A DNA stretch of 64,000 bases from Georgenia yuyongxinii (GCF_006352065.1 NZ_CP040915.1:806001-870000), one strand, 5' to 3'; numbered from the stretch's first letter, positions 26,949 through 35,849 are shown. The notes: a model not told the origin generated them from the sequence alone. Made by a program: numbers and translations.

Positions 26949-27290
26949 TCAGTGGCCGGCGGCCCGGTACTTCTCGACGACCTCTGCTTTGATTCGGCCC
27001 CGCGGGCTCACCGCGATGCCCTGGCTGGCTGCCCAGGCGCGCACCGCCGCCGGGTCGAACGCGTGCTTCTTCGTGCTTGCAGCGGAGGTACGTCGGCGTT
27101 GTCCTTCGATCTTGCGGCCGGCCTCGAGGTAGGGCCTGAGCGCGTTCTCGAAGTCGGCCAGTTCGTCGTTGGTCAGATCGACCCGGTAAAGGACTCCTTC
27201 GTAGGAGAAGTCAATGGAGCGACCCTTGCCGCGCTCGATTGGCCTGCCCGAGAGGTCTGACACGAGCTCGGTAATCATTTTGGTCGCCAT
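26949..27290 (-). CDS. lsr2: Lsr2 nucleoid-associated protein
   Basis: A 113-residue Lsr2, the actinobacterial H-NS analogue that bridges AT-rich DNA and silences acquired genes. The N-terminal dimerisation domain runs MATKMITELVSDLSG to about 60 (VDLTNDELADFENALRPYL). A linker follows, then the C-terminal DNA-binding domain FDPAAVRAWAASQGIAVSPR with its hook Arg-Gly-Arg (SPRGRIKAEVVEKY). ATG 27290 gives the standard start; ATG 27296 two codons earlier is possible. It is a single-gene unit. Confidence 0.96.
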   Translation of the reverse strand: MATKMITELVSDLSGRPIERGKGRSIDFSYEGVLYRVDLTNDELADFENALRPYLEAGRKIEGQRRRTSAASTKKHAFDPAAVRAWAASQGIAVSPRGRIKAEVVEKYRAAGH

Positions 27291-27299
27291 GCCCATCAA

Positions 27300-27683
27300 C
27301 GTAACTCAGGAGAAAGGTATGAGAGCAGCCTGGGGAAGAAGGTCGGCTGTGCCGCGCATCTCGTGCTCGAGCAGAGCAGCTGCGTGCGCGATGTCGCGAT
27401 TGATCGCGGACGTCTTGAGGTCGCGGCGCCCAGCCGCGCCCAGCCGGGCACCCCCACTCCGGACGGGCGCGCCCTGGCCGGCCAGGCACGGGGCACGTAC
27501 CCGCTACGACGTCGTCGGTGCCGACCACGCCGGATCAAGGTTCGCACCTGCCGGATCGGGGCCGCCGGTATGGCCGCGGGTGTCCGTGCGCCGCACGTGG
27601 CACGGCGTGCCGCCCCCTGACCTGGCCGGTGCCGTGGTCGACTGACCTTCGGGGCGGACCCACGCCCGAAGGGAGGATCACTC
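27300..27683. other. Intergenic stretch before aroD
   Basis: About 380 bases. A plus-strand ATG at 27319 has a strong AGGAGAAAGGT site, but its 108-codon frame is Arg/Ala/Pro-rich without any recognised motif. I see no RNA gene. The GGGAGGA ribosome site of aroD lies at the right end. Confidence 0.45.
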
Positions 27684-28457
27684 GTGGCGGGTAGGAGCAT
27701 CCGGACGGTCACCGTCAAGGGCGTGACCCTGGGGGAGGGCATGCCCAAGATCGTCGTGCCCCTCACCGGCGCCGACCCCGTCGAGCTGGCCTCGCAGGCC
27801 ACCGCGCTCCACGGCCACGCGGTCGACGTCGTCGAGTGGCGCGCGGACCACTTCACCGGGTTGGGCGACGCCACCGCCGTCGTCGACCAGGCTCGGTCCC
27901 TCCGCGACCAGCTCGCCGGCACCCCGCTGCTGTTCACCTGCCGCACCCGCGCGGAAGGCGGGGCGGCCGAGATCGACGACGAGGACTACGGGCGCCTCAA
28001 CACCGCGGTGATCGACGCAGGCGCCGCCGACCTGGTGGACGTGGAGTACCGCCGGTCGCCCGCCGTCGTTGACCGGGTCCTTGCCGCCGCCCACGCCGCC
28101 GGCGTCGCCGTCATCGTCTCCAGCCACGACTTCGACGGCACCCCGTCCCGCGGCGAGATCGTCGCGCGGCTCCAGGCGATGCAGGAGGTCGGGGCGGACA
28201 TCTGCAAGGTCGCCGTCATGCCGCACTCCGTCGCCGACGTCCTGGCCCTTCTCGACGCGACCCGCACCATGAACGAGCAGTTCGCCGACCGGCCCCTCAT
28301 CACCATGTCGATGGGTCCCCTCGGCACGATCTCGCGGGTGGCCGGCCAGGTGTTCGGCTCCGCCGCGACGTTCGGGATGGTGGGCACGGCCTCGGCGCCC
28401 GGGCAGGTGGACGCGGACGACCTGCGCACCGTGCTGCGGGTGCTCGCCGGCGGCTGA
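27684..28457 (+). CDS. aroD: Type I 3-dehydroquinate dehydratase
   Basis: A 257-residue class I dehydroquinase, third step of the shikimate pathway (3-dehydroquinate to 3-dehydroshikimate through a Schiff base). VVEWRADHF near 52 is the substrate-binding start motif. The catalytic His is in VIVSSHDFDGTP near 147, and the Schiff-base Lys in ADICKVAVMP near 173. SMGPLGTISRVAGQVFGSA closes the barrel. GTG 27684 has GGGAGGA five bases upstream. Many actinobacteria use the unrelated type II enzyme, so this may be a catabolic or second isozyme. Confidence 0.95.
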   Translation: MAGRSIRTVTVKGVTLGEGMPKIVVPLTGADPVELASQATALHGHAVDVVEWRADHFTGLGDATAVVDQARSLRDQLAGTPLLFTCRTRAEGGAAEIDDEDYGRLNTAVIDAGAADLVDVEYRRSPAVVDRVLAAAHAAGVAVIVSSHDFDGTPSRGEIVARLQAMQEVGADICKVAVMPHSVADVLALLDATRTMNEQFADRPLITMSMGPLGTISRVAGQVFGSAATFGMVGTASAPGQVDADDLRTVLRVLAGG

Positions 28458-28486
28458 GCAGGCGAATCCGGCGCACGCGCACCGCG

Positions 28487-29677
28487 TCAGCCGTGCAGCA
28501 CCCGGCTGCGTCCCACCTGCCAACCCACGAGCAGCTGCACGAACGCGACCACCGTCAGGCACACCAGGAGCAGCGGCCCTGGGCCCGTGAGATCCCGCAG
28601 CACACCCGCCAGGACCAGGCCAGCGGCGGCGCCCAGGTACCCCACGGTCTGCGCCATCGAGGACAGCCGGCTGGCCGTGCCCGGGTCGGCCACCCGCAGA
28701 CCCACCAGGGACAACGCGACCACGAACGACCCGCCGGACCCCAGCCCCACGACGACCACCCACACCTGCACCAGGCCCGGCGCGACGACCAGGCCGAGCA
28801 TCCCGGCGACCATCAGGGTCGGCATGACCATCGACGCCACGCGCTGGTCCGGGCCCACCCGCATGAGCGCCGGCGTCGCGAGGTTCGAGACGATCGCCGC
28901 CACCTGGTAGAGGAAGAGGTGCCAGCCGGCGGCGGCCGCGCCCACCCCGAGGTCCTGCTCGAGAGTGGGCAACCAGTTGACGAGCACGTAGAAGACCGTG
29001 GACTGCAGGCCCATGTAGACGGCCACCTCCCACGCCAGGCCCGAGCGCCACACCGGGGCACCGCCGGTCCGGGCTCGGCCGGCCGCGGTGGTCGCCCCCC
29101 GCCCGCCCCGCAGCCGGGGCAGCCATACGGCGAGTGCGGCAAGAACGAGCACCACCCACACACCCAGCGCCACCCGCCACGACCCGGCCCCCGCGAGCGG
29201 CACCGCGACACCGGACGCCGTGGCAGCGAACACCGTCTGGACGGCGATGTAGACCGAGGTCACGGTGGTCAGGCGGAGCGGGAAGTCCTTCTTCACCACG
29301 GCGGGCAGCAGCACGTTCCCGACGGCGATCGCGGCCCCGATCAGCGCGGTGCCGATCCACAGGGGCGCCGCCGAGCCGGGCAGGGACCTGACGACGGTGC
29401 CGACCGCGAGCAGCACGAGCGCGCCCGCGACCGTGCGCTCGATGCCGAACCGCCGCCCCAGCGTGGCCACGACCGGGGAGACGACCCCGAACGCGACAAC
29501 CGGGACGGCGGCGAGGGTGCCCAGCGCCGACGGCGACAGCCCGGTGTCGGCGCCGACCAGCGGCAGCACGGGCCCGACGGCGGTGATCACCGGACGCAGG
29601 TTCGCCGCCACGAGCACGATCCCCAGGAGGAGCAGCCACGACGGCAGCACTCGGCCACGCTCCGGGGCGAAGTTCAT
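28487..29677 (-). CDS. MFS transporter, CynX/NimT-like
   Basis: A 396-residue facilitator with twelve hydrophobic helices. VLVAANLRPVITAVGPVLPL near 20-40 is the hallmark start of the CynX/NimT (cyanate / 2-nitroimidazole) group. ATG 29677 follows GAGGAG. It converges on aroD with 29 bases between the stops and diverges from the aldehyde dehydrogenase gene 257 bases away. Substrate unknown. Confidence 0.9.
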   Translation of the reverse strand: MNFAPERGRVLPSWLLLLGIVLVAANLRPVITAVGPVLPLVGADTGLSPSALGTLAAVPVVAFGVVSPVVATLGRRFGIERTVAGALVLLAVGTVVRSLPGSAAPLWIGTALIGAAIAVGNVLLPAVVKKDFPLRLTTVTSVYIAVQTVFAATASGVAVPLAGAGSWRVALGVWVVLVLAALAVWLPRLRGGRGATTAAGRARTGGAPVWRSGLAWEVAVYMGLQSTVFYVLVNWLPTLEQDLGVGAAAAGWHLFLYQVAAIVSNLATPALMRVGPDQRVASMVMPTLMVAGMLGLVVAPGLVQVWVVVVGLGSGGSFVVALSLVGLRVADPGTASRLSSMAQTVGYLGAAAGLVLAGVLRDLTGPGPLLLVCLTVVAFVQLLVGWQVGRSRVLHG

Positions 29678-29934
29678 GCCACAGGCTCCTCAGGGCTCGG
29701 ACCGTGCCCGGGTGCGGGGCCGGGCGCCGTCGCCCGCGGGCCGTCGGGCGCTGCTCGGGCCACCTTAAGCCTGGCCCGGTTGGGGCCGACGCCGCGGTCC
29801 GCGGGGGCGGCCTGCCGCGGGATCCGCTGCGTCGTCGCCCCGGGGCGGTTCCGCGCCGCCACCGCAGCCGCCACCGCATCCCCTGCCGCCCGGTGCGAGT
29901 CGCCGTAGCCTCGAGACGAGCGAGGGAGAGTGCG

Positions 29935-31419
29935 ATGACCGACCAGCTGACCGCGCGCCGCCAGGACGAGCTCCTCGGGACGATGCGCACGGACCTGTAC
30001 ATCGACGGCGCCTGGCGGGAGGCCACCGGGGGCCGCCGCTTCGCCGTCGAGAACCCTGCCACCGGCGAGCAGCTCACCACGGTGGCCGACGCCGACCCGG
30101 CCGACGCGATGGCTGCCCTCGACGCCGCCGACCGTGCCCAGGCCGGCTGGGCCCGCACCGCGCCACGGGAGCGCGGGGAGATCCTGCGCCACGCGTTCGA
30201 GCTGATCACCGCCCGCGCCGACGACTTCGCCCTGCTGATGACGTTGGAGATGGGTAAACCGCTCGCCGAGTCCAAGGGTGAGGCCACCTACGGGGCGGAG
30301 TTCTTCCGCTGGTTCTCCGAGGAGGCCGTGCGCATCGCCGGCCGGTACAGCGCCGCGACCGACAACAAGTCCCGGGTGCTGGTGACCAAGCGGCCCGTGG
30401 GCCCGTCGATCCTCATCACGCCGTGGAACTTCCCCCTGGCCATGGGGACCCGCAAGATCGGCCCGGCGCTCGCGGCCGGGTGCACGGTGGTGCTCAAGCC
30501 GGCCCAGCTCACGCCGCTGACCGCGCTGCTCCTCGCTCAGGTGCTCGAGGAGGCCGGCGTGCCCGCCGGCGTCGTCAACCTCGTGCCCACCACCCGCGCC
30601 GGGGACACCACCGGGCCGCTGCTGCAGGACCCGCGCGCCCGCAAGCTCTCCTTCACCGGCTCCACCGGAGTCGGCCGCGCCCTCCTCGCCGACGCCTCCG
30701 GGCAGGTGCTCCGCACATCCATGGAGCTCGGTGGCAACGCGCCGTTCCTGGTCTTCGAGGACGCCGACGTCGACGCCGCCGTCGCCGGGGCCATGGCAGC
30801 GAAGTTCCGCAACGGGGGCGAGGCGTGCACCGCGGCCAACCGGTTCCTCGTGCACGAGGCGGTGGCGGAGGAGTTCACCGCCAAGCTGGTGGAGAAGGTC
30901 CGGGCGGTCCGGCTGGGCCCGGGCACGGACGACGGCGTCACCCTGGGGCCGCTCGTGGAGAAGAAGGCCCGCGACAAGGTGCACGAGCTCGTGGCGGACG
31001 CCGTCGCGCATGGCGCGGAGGTGCTGCTCGGCGGTGAGGTGCCCGAGAGGCCGGGGTGGTTCTACCCCGCCACGGTGCTGAAGGGCGCCGGGCCGCAGGC
31101 GCGCCTGCACCGTGAGGAAATCTTCGGCCCCGTCGTCTCGATCACCACGTTCGCCGACGAGGCGGAGGCGGTGCGGCTGGCCAACGACACCGAGTTCGGC
31201 CTGATCTCCTTCGCCTTCACCACCGACCTGGCCCGGGGGCTGCGGATGGCCGAGGTGCTCGAGACCGGGATGCTTGGGCTGAACTCCGGCGTCATCTCCA
31301 ACCCGGCGGCGCCGTTCGGTGGGGTCAAGCAGTCCGGCATCGGCCGCGAGGGCGCGCACGAGGGCATCGAGGAGTACCTGGAGACCGTCTACGTGGGGAT
31401 CGCCGACCCGTTGGCGTGA
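29935..31419 (+). CDS. gabD: NAD(P)-dependent succinate-semialdehyde dehydrogenase family
   Basis: A 494-residue aldehyde dehydrogenase. LYIDGAWREATGGRRFAVEN opens, ITPWNFPLAMGTRKIGPALA binds cofactor, SFTGSTGVGR is the Rossmann turn, the catalytic Glu is in SMELGGNAPFLVFEDAD, and the catalytic Cys is in NGGEACTAANRF near 298. This pattern matches GabD-type enzymes that oxidise succinate semialdehyde to succinate. ATG 29935 follows GAGGGAGAG. No GABA transaminase is adjacent, so the precise aldehyde is inferred from family resemblance. Confidence 0.88.
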   Translation: MTDQLTARRQDELLGTMRTDLYIDGAWREATGGRRFAVENPATGEQLTTVADADPADAMAALDAADRAQAGWARTAPRERGEILRHAFELITARADDFALLMTLEMGKPLAESKGEATYGAEFFRWFSEEAVRIAGRYSAATDNKSRVLVTKRPVGPSILITPWNFPLAMGTRKIGPALAAGCTVVLKPAQLTPLTALLLAQVLEEAGVPAGVVNLVPTTRAGDTTGPLLQDPRARKLSFTGSTGVGRALLADASGQVLRTSMELGGNAPFLVFEDADVDAAVAGAMAAKFRNGGEACTAANRFLVHEAVAEEFTAKLVEKVRAVRLGPGTDDGVTLGPLVEKKARDKVHELVADAVAHGAEVLLGGEVPERPGWFYPATVLKGAGPQARLHREEIFGPVVSITTFADEAEAVRLANDTEFGLISFAFTTDLARGLRMAEVLETGMLGLNSGVISNPAAPFGGVKQSGIGREGAHEGIEEYLETVYVGIADPLA

Positions 31420-31711
31420 GACCGCAGCGCGACCGGGGCGACCTGGTGGTCTCGGCCTCACCAGGTCTGCAACGCCGCTCGCGCAAAGGCAGTCACGACG
31501 CCGGCCGGCACCGGGCCGCGGGTGTCCGGCCCGGTGCGGTGCGTCCCCGGGTCGTCGAGTGGCGTCCTGACCCATCCAACCCGGGCTGCAAACGGCGTTT
31601 ACCGACCGATACATGTCATGACCTGCGGCTTCGTGAGAACGCCCTCATGTTCTCCTCCTCATGCTCTCACTCCGGCTCGGCAAAGTAGTGACCACGAAGG
31701 AAGGACAGGGA

Positions 31712-31820
31712 CCACCGCAGGGGGGCGGTCCCAGATCCGGAAGGACGACGGGCCACCGCAGGGGGGCGGCCCAGAGTCCACGTGGGACGACGGGCCACCG
31801 CAGGGGGGCGGCCCGTCGTC
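31712..31820. repeat. Three-copy GC repeat with terminal hairpin upstream of a secreted protein
   Basis: The 17-mer CCACCGCAGGGGGGCGG occurs at 31712, 31753 and 31795 (spacing 41 and 42). It is embedded in longer similar units starting GACGACGGG. The third unit is itself a strong hairpin: GACGACGGGCC at 31786-31796 pairs with GGCCCGTCGTC at 31810-31820. The array ends about 48 bases before the next gene and lies in its probable 5' untranslated region. The remaining 290 bases back to the dehydrogenase gene show no gene. Confidence 0.8.
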
Positions 31821-31867
31821 CGGACCGAGACGGACCGCCCCGGCGGTCCCGGAAGAAGGAGAACGCC

Positions 31868-32332
31868 ATGAAGAAGAAGACTTGGATCGCCACCGGGGCC
31901 CTCTCCGCCGTAGGCATCATCGGCGGGGTCGGCATCGCCGCCGCCGACACGACGTCCACCACCTCGGTCGACGACATCAACCTCAAGCTGGCCACCCAGG
32001 AGAGGGGCGACGACAAGAACGACCTCGACCTCCCGGGTCGCAAGCTCATCACCGACGACGTCGCCGTGGCTCCCACCCAGGCCGCCACGATGGACGCCCG
32101 TGCGGTGAACCCGGCATCGGTCAGCGCCGGCAGCGCGACGACGGCGGTCTCGGCGATCTCGGCGAAGTCCGCCGTGAGCGCGGTGTCCGCACAATCGGCG
32201 AAGTCCGCGCCGTCGCCGAAGTCGGCGCCGTCGCCGAAGTCGGCGCCGTCGCCCGTCTCGGCACCGAGCCCGGTCTCGCCCGCCAGCCCGGCGAGCGCCC
32301 AGTCGGCGCCGTCCGCGCCGTCGGCCAACTGA
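31868..32332 (+). CDS. Secreted Ser/Ala/Pro-repeat protein
   Basis: A 154-residue protein with a clear signal peptide (KKKTWIATGALSAVGIIGG, cleavage probably after AAADT at about 25-28). After an 80-residue polar region, the C-terminal half is built from Ser-Ala repeats. These drift from SAISAKSAVSAVSAQSAKSA into SAPSPKSAPSPKSAPSPV and SPASPASAQSAPSAPSAN. There are no cysteines and no enzyme motif. A disordered cell-wall spacer or an O-mannosylation substrate (a Pmt gene lies 7 kb away) is possible. AAGAAGGAGAA precedes the ATG. A GC-repeat array lies upstream and a 5-base microsatellite directly downstream. Confidence 0.78.
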   Translation: MKKKTWIATGALSAVGIIGGVGIAAADTTSTTSVDDINLKLATQERGDDKNDLDLPGRKLITDDVAVAPTQAATMDARAVNPASVSAGSATTAVSAISAKSAVSAVSAQSAKSAPSPKSAPSPKSAPSPVSAPSPVSPASPASAQSAPSAPSAN

Positions 32333-32345
32333 GTCGTCGTCCTAC

Positions 32346-32375
32346 TGAGCTGAGCTGAGCTGAGCTGAGCTGAGC
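32346..32375. repeat. TGAGC microsatellite, six copies
   Basis: Six exact tandem copies of TGAGC follow the secreted-protein stop by 13 bases. A pentamer array can change length by slippage. It is non-coding here and lies between that gene and the manganese operon promoter. Confidence 0.9.
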
Positions 32376-32427
32376 TCGCCGCCCCGTCCCCGGTCACCCT
32401 TCTGGTGCCCGGGGATGGGGCGCTCGC

Positions 32428-32471
32428 TTGTCTGCGCAACCCGGCACGCCTAATATTTCGGCATGCCGAAA
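32428..32471 (+). promoter_or_regulatory. Leaderless mntA promoter with MntR-type palindrome
   Basis: TTGTCT (32428-32433) and TAATAT (32451-32456) are 17 bases apart, placing the transcript start at the A of the ATG at 32463. The perfect palindrome TTTCGGCATGCCGAAA (32456-32471) covers the -10 end and the start codon. It resembles DtxR/MntR-family operators. The DtxR-family gene at the end of this operon is the obvious candidate repressor. Confidence 0.8.
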
Positions 32472-33446
32472 CGCGGCTCGCCGGTGGACCCACAAAACGA
32501 GCGGCGCGGTGCCATCGCCGGTGCCGCCGTCGCCGGTGCCGCCGTCGTTCTCGGTCTGCTGCTCGCAGGGTGCGCCGGTCCCGCAACCGATACCGCCGCT
32601 GCGACGGCACGCACCGCCGGCGACGACCGCCCGCTCGTCCTCACCACCTTTACCGTGCTCGCGGACATGACCCGCAACGTCGCCGGTGACCTGGTCCGGG
32701 TCGAGTCCGTCACCGACGTCGGGGCCGAGATCCACGGGTACGAGCCGACGCCCGAGGACCTCGCGCGCGCCGCCGGCGCGGACCTGGTCCTGGACAACGG
32801 GCTGGGCCTGGAGGCGTGGTTCGCGCAGTTCATCACCGACGTCGACGCCCAGCACGTGGTGCTCACCGAGGGGGTGGACCCCGTGCCCATCGCCGGGGAG
32901 GACAAGCTCAACCCCCACGCGTGGATGTCCCCGGTGGCCGGTCAGACCTACGTCGCCAACATCGCCAAGGCCCTGAGCGGCCTCGACCCGGTCAACGCCG
33001 AGACCTACGCCGCCAATGCCGACGCCTACACCGCCGAGCTGGACGCCCTGCACGGCGAGCTGGTCGACGCCCTCGCGTCGCTGCCGCCCGACGAGCGCGT
33101 GCTCGTCACCTGCGAGGGCGCGTTCTCCTACCTTGCCCGGGACGTAGGCCTGACCGAGGCGTACCTGTGGCCGGTCAACTCCGAGCGGCAGTCCACCCCG
33201 CGCCAGGTCGCCGCCGTCATCGACCGGGTCCGCGCCGACGAGGTCCCCGCGGTGTTCTGCGAGTCCACGGTCAACCAGGACGGGCAGCGTCAGGTGGCCG
33301 CCGAGACCGGCGCCCGGTTCGGCGGCACCCTCTACGTCGACTCGCTCTCCGGCCCCGACGGGCCCGTACCCACCTACCTCGACCTGCTGCGCCACGACGC
33401 CGGCACCATCGTCGCGGGCCTGACGGCCCGGGAGGAGCGCCCATGA
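32463..33446 (+). CDS. mntA: Manganese/zinc ABC transporter substrate-binding lipoprotein
   Basis: A 327-residue cluster A-I metal-binding protein (PsaA/SitA family). The signal ends LLLAGCAG, so Cys37 is the lipid site. The four metal ligands expected from the family are visible: His in GAEIHGYEPTPEDL, His in NPHAWMSP, Glu in CEGAFSYLARDVGL and Asp in LYVDSLSG. There is no His-rich loop, which favours Mn over Zn. The ATG at 32463 coincides with the predicted transcript start. The ATPase start overlaps the stop (ATGA). Confidence 0.93.
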   Translation: MPKRGSPVDPQNERRGAIAGAAVAGAAVVLGLLLAGCAGPATDTAAATARTAGDDRPLVLTTFTVLADMTRNVAGDLVRVESVTDVGAEIHGYEPTPEDLARAAGADLVLDNGLGLEAWFAQFITDVDAQHVVLTEGVDPVPIAGEDKLNPHAWMSPVAGQTYVANIAKALSGLDPVNAETYAANADAYTAELDALHGELVDALASLPPDERVLVTCEGAFSYLARDVGLTEAYLWPVNSERQSTPRQVAAVIDRVRADEVPAVFCESTVNQDGQRQVAAETGARFGGTLYVDSLSGPDGPVPTYLDLLRHDAGTIVAGLTAREERP

Positions 33447-34294
33447 CCACCACCGGACGGGCACGTCCCGCCACCGCACCCCGCCAGGACCCCGCCGGCC
33501 CGACGGCGTCCGCCGCGCCGGCGCTGGAGGTCACCGACCTGACGGTGCGCTACGGCGCCGTCACCGCGCTCGACGGCGTCACGTTCGCGCTCGCCGGGGG
33601 CCGGGTGACCGGGCTGGTGGGCATGAACGGCTCGGGCAAGTCGACCCTGTTCAAGTCCGTCATGGGCCTGGTGCGCCCCACGGCCGGCCAGGTCCGGGTG
33701 CTCGGGCAGAGCACCGAGCTGGCGCGTCGTCGCGGGGTGGTGGGCTACGTGCCCCAGCAGGAGGACGTCGACTGGTCCTTCCCGCTCAGCGTGCGCGAGG
33801 TGGTCATGATGGGCCGCTACGGCCGCCTCGGCCTCACCCGCCGGCCACGGCGCGCCGACCACGACGCCGTGGACGCCGCCCTGGAGCGGGTGGAGCTCGG
33901 CCACCTCGACGACCGCCAGATCGGCGCCCTCTCCGGCGGGCAGCGCAAGCGCGCGTTCGTCGCTCGCGGGCTCGCCCAGGGGGCGCAGGTGTTGCTGCTG
34001 GACGAGCCGTTCGCCGGGGTGGACAAGCGCACCGAGGCGACCATCACCACCTTGCTGCGCGAGCTCGCCGCCGACGGGCGCACCATCCTCGTCTCCACCC
34101 ACGACCTGGCCTCCCTCGACGTCTTGTGCGACGACGCCCTGCTCATCCAGCGACGCGTCCTCCTGCACGCCCCGCCGGCGGAGGTGCTGCGCCCGGAGAA
34201 CCTCGCGCGCGCGTTCGGGGTCGACGTCTCCGACGCCCGGCCCGCGACGGTCTCCACACCGTCTGGCGCCGGTCCTGCGGAGGTGGCCCGATGA
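33443..34294 (+). CDS. mntB: Manganese ABC transporter ATPase
   Basis: A 283-residue ATPase. Walker A GMNGSGKSTLFK is near 63-74, the Q-loop VGYVPQQEDVDWSFPLSV carries the DVDW..P..V pattern typical of Mn/Zn importers, the signature is LSGGQRKRAFVARGLAQ, and Walker B is VLLLDEPFAGVDKRTE. About 25 polar residues precede the domain. It overlaps both neighbours by four bases, making one cotranslated mnt unit. Confidence 0.94.
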   Translation: MTTTGRARPATAPRQDPAGPTASAAPALEVTDLTVRYGAVTALDGVTFALAGGRVTGLVGMNGSGKSTLFKSVMGLVRPTAGQVRVLGQSTELARRRGVVGYVPQQEDVDWSFPLSVREVVMMGRYGRLGLTRRPRRADHDAVDAALERVELGHLDDRQIGALSGGQRKRAFVARGLAQGAQVLLLDEPFAGVDKRTEATITTLLRELAADGRTILVSTHDLASLDVLCDDALLIQRRVLLHAPPAEVLRPENLARAFGVDVSDARPATVSTPSGAGPAEVAR

Positions 34295-35142
34295 TCGAGG
34301 TCCTTGCCGAGCCGCTGGCCTACGCGTTCATGCAGCGGGCGTTCCTCGTCAGCGTGCTCGCCGCCGTCGTGTGCGGGGTGCTCAGCTGCTGGCTCGTGCT
34401 CATCGGCTGGTCCCTCATGGGCGACGCGGTCTCGCACGCCGTGCTGCCCGGTGTCGTCCTCGCCTACATCTTCGGCGCCCCGTTCGCCGTGGGCGCCCTC
34501 GTGTTCGGGCTGCTCGCCGTCGCCCTCATCGGGGAGGTACGGGACCGGTCGGTCATCCGGGAGGATGCCGCCATCGGCGTGGTCTTCACCGTCCTGTTCG
34601 CGCTGGGGCTGGTGCTCATCTCGGTGACCCCGAGCCAGACGGACCTCGGGCACATCCTGTTCGGCAACCTGCTCGGCGTCTCCAGCCTCGACCTGCTGCA
34701 GGTGGTGGTCCTGGGCGTCATCACGCTGGCCGTGCTGCTCCTCAAGCGCCGCGACCTGACCCTCTACGCCTTCGACCCCACCCACGCCCAGGCCATCGGG
34801 CTCAATCCGCGCCGGCTCGGCGCCATGCTGTTGGCCCTGCTGGCGCTGACGGTGGTGGTCGCGCTGCAGGCCGTCGGTGTCGTCCTGGTGGTGGCGATGC
34901 TCATCATCCCGGGCGCCACGGCGCGGCTGCTCACCGACCGCTTCGCCCGCATGCTCCAGGTGGCGCCCGCGATCGCGGCGGGCTGCGCCGTCGCCGGCAT
35001 CTACGCGAGCTACTACCTCGACACCGCCTCCGGCCCCATGGTGGTCCTCGCCCAGGGCACCGTGTTCTTCGGTGCCTACCTGTTCGCCCCGCGCCACGGG
35101 CTGCTCCGCCGACGGCGCCACCGGGCCGCCGCCGTCGCGTAG
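34291..35142 (+). CDS. mntC: Manganese ABC transporter permease
   Basis: A 283-residue ABC-3 permease with eight or nine hydrophobic segments. SLMGDAVSHAVLPGVVLAYIFG near 47-68 and IREDAAIGVVFTVLFALG near 90-107 are the hallmark blocks, and DPTHAQAIGLNPRR lies before helix 6. It starts at the ATG overlapping the ATPase stop. It should form the membrane channel of the importer with the two genes upstream. Confidence 0.94.
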   Translation: MIEVLAEPLAYAFMQRAFLVSVLAAVVCGVLSCWLVLIGWSLMGDAVSHAVLPGVVLAYIFGAPFAVGALVFGLLAVALIGEVRDRSVIREDAAIGVVFTVLFALGLVLISVTPSQTDLGHILFGNLLGVSSLDLLQVVVLGVITLAVLLLKRRDLTLYAFDPTHAQAIGLNPRRLGAMLLALLALTVVVALQAVGVVLVVAMLIIPGATARLLTDRFARMLQVAPAIAAGCAVAGIYASYYLDTASGPMVVLAQGTVFFGAYLFAPRHGLLRRRRHRAAAVA

Positions 35143-35152
35143 CGTGAGCGCC

Positions 35153-35833
35153 GTGCAGCAGGAGCTCGCCGAGCTGACCCCGGCGAACCAGGACTACCTC
35201 AAGGTCATCTGGTCCGCCCAGGAGTGGACCGACGCGCCCGTGACCACCACGGTGCTCGCCCGCCGGATGGGCTTCTCGCCGTCGACGGTCTCCGAGGCCG
35301 TCAAGAAGCTCACCACTGCCGGGCTGCTCGCCCACGCCCGGTACGGGACGATCGAGCTGACGGCGCCCGGCCGGGCAGCCGCGCTGGCGATGGTGCGGCG
35401 CCACCGCATCCTCGAGACGTTCCTGGTCGCCGAGCTCGGGTACTCCTGGGACGAGGTCCATGACGAGGCGGAGGTGCTCGAGCACGCCGTCTCCGACCGG
35501 CTGGTCGACGCCTTGGACGCCCGGCTCGGGCATCCCGACCGGGACCCGCACGGCGACCCCATCCCCACCCGGGAGGGCACCGTGCCGGCGCCGCCGGCCG
35601 GCGCCCTGCACCTGGTCGAGGCCGGGGCGCGGGTACGGGTGGCGCGGATCGCCGACACGGACCCGCAGGTGCTGCGCTACTTCGACGAGCTGGGCGTGGC
35701 TCTCGACACCGAGCTGGTGGTGCTCGAGCGCAAGGACTTCGCCGGCACCCTGACGGTGCGGGTGGCGGGTCGGGGACGCCCGCAGGAGGTCGGTCTCACG
35801 GCCGCCGAGTCGGTGTGGGTGACGCGGGCCTGA
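35153..35833 (+). CDS. mntR: DtxR-family metalloregulator, MntR-like
   Basis: A 226-residue repressor with winged helix (NQDYLKVIWSAQEW, VLARRMGFSPSTVSEAVKKL), dimerisation/metal domain and a C-terminal SH3-like FeoA domain (PPAGALHLVEAGARVRVARI to the end). In the metal helix HDEAEVLEHAVSD, Glu stands where iron-sensing DtxR has Cys102, as in manganese sensors. GTG 35153 is preferred because TAGCGT lies seven bases before it. GTG 35144 is a coupled alternative three codons upstream. It probably represses the mnt operon through the palindrome at 32456. Confidence 0.92.
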   Translation: MQQELAELTPANQDYLKVIWSAQEWTDAPVTTTVLARRMGFSPSTVSEAVKKLTTAGLLAHARYGTIELTAPGRAAALAMVRRHRILETFLVAELGYSWDEVHDEAEVLEHAVSDRLVDALDARLGHPDRDPHGDPIPTREGTVPAPPAGALHLVEAGARVRVARIADTDPQVLRYFDELGVALDTELVVLERKDFAGTLTVRVAGRGRPQEVGLTAAESVWVTRA

Positions 35834-35849
35834 ACCCGGCCCGGCGCGG

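Noticed and set aside
27319-27645. Plus-strand frame with a strong ribosome site before aroD
   Set aside because: The product is Arg/Ala/Pro-rich with no domain, and codon usage resembles random GC-rich sequence; the ribosome-like sequence may be chance.
31712-31820. Possible CRISPR array
   Set aside because: Three imperfect 17-mers 41-42 bases apart superficially fit, but the intervening sequences are themselves similar to each other and no cas genes are present.
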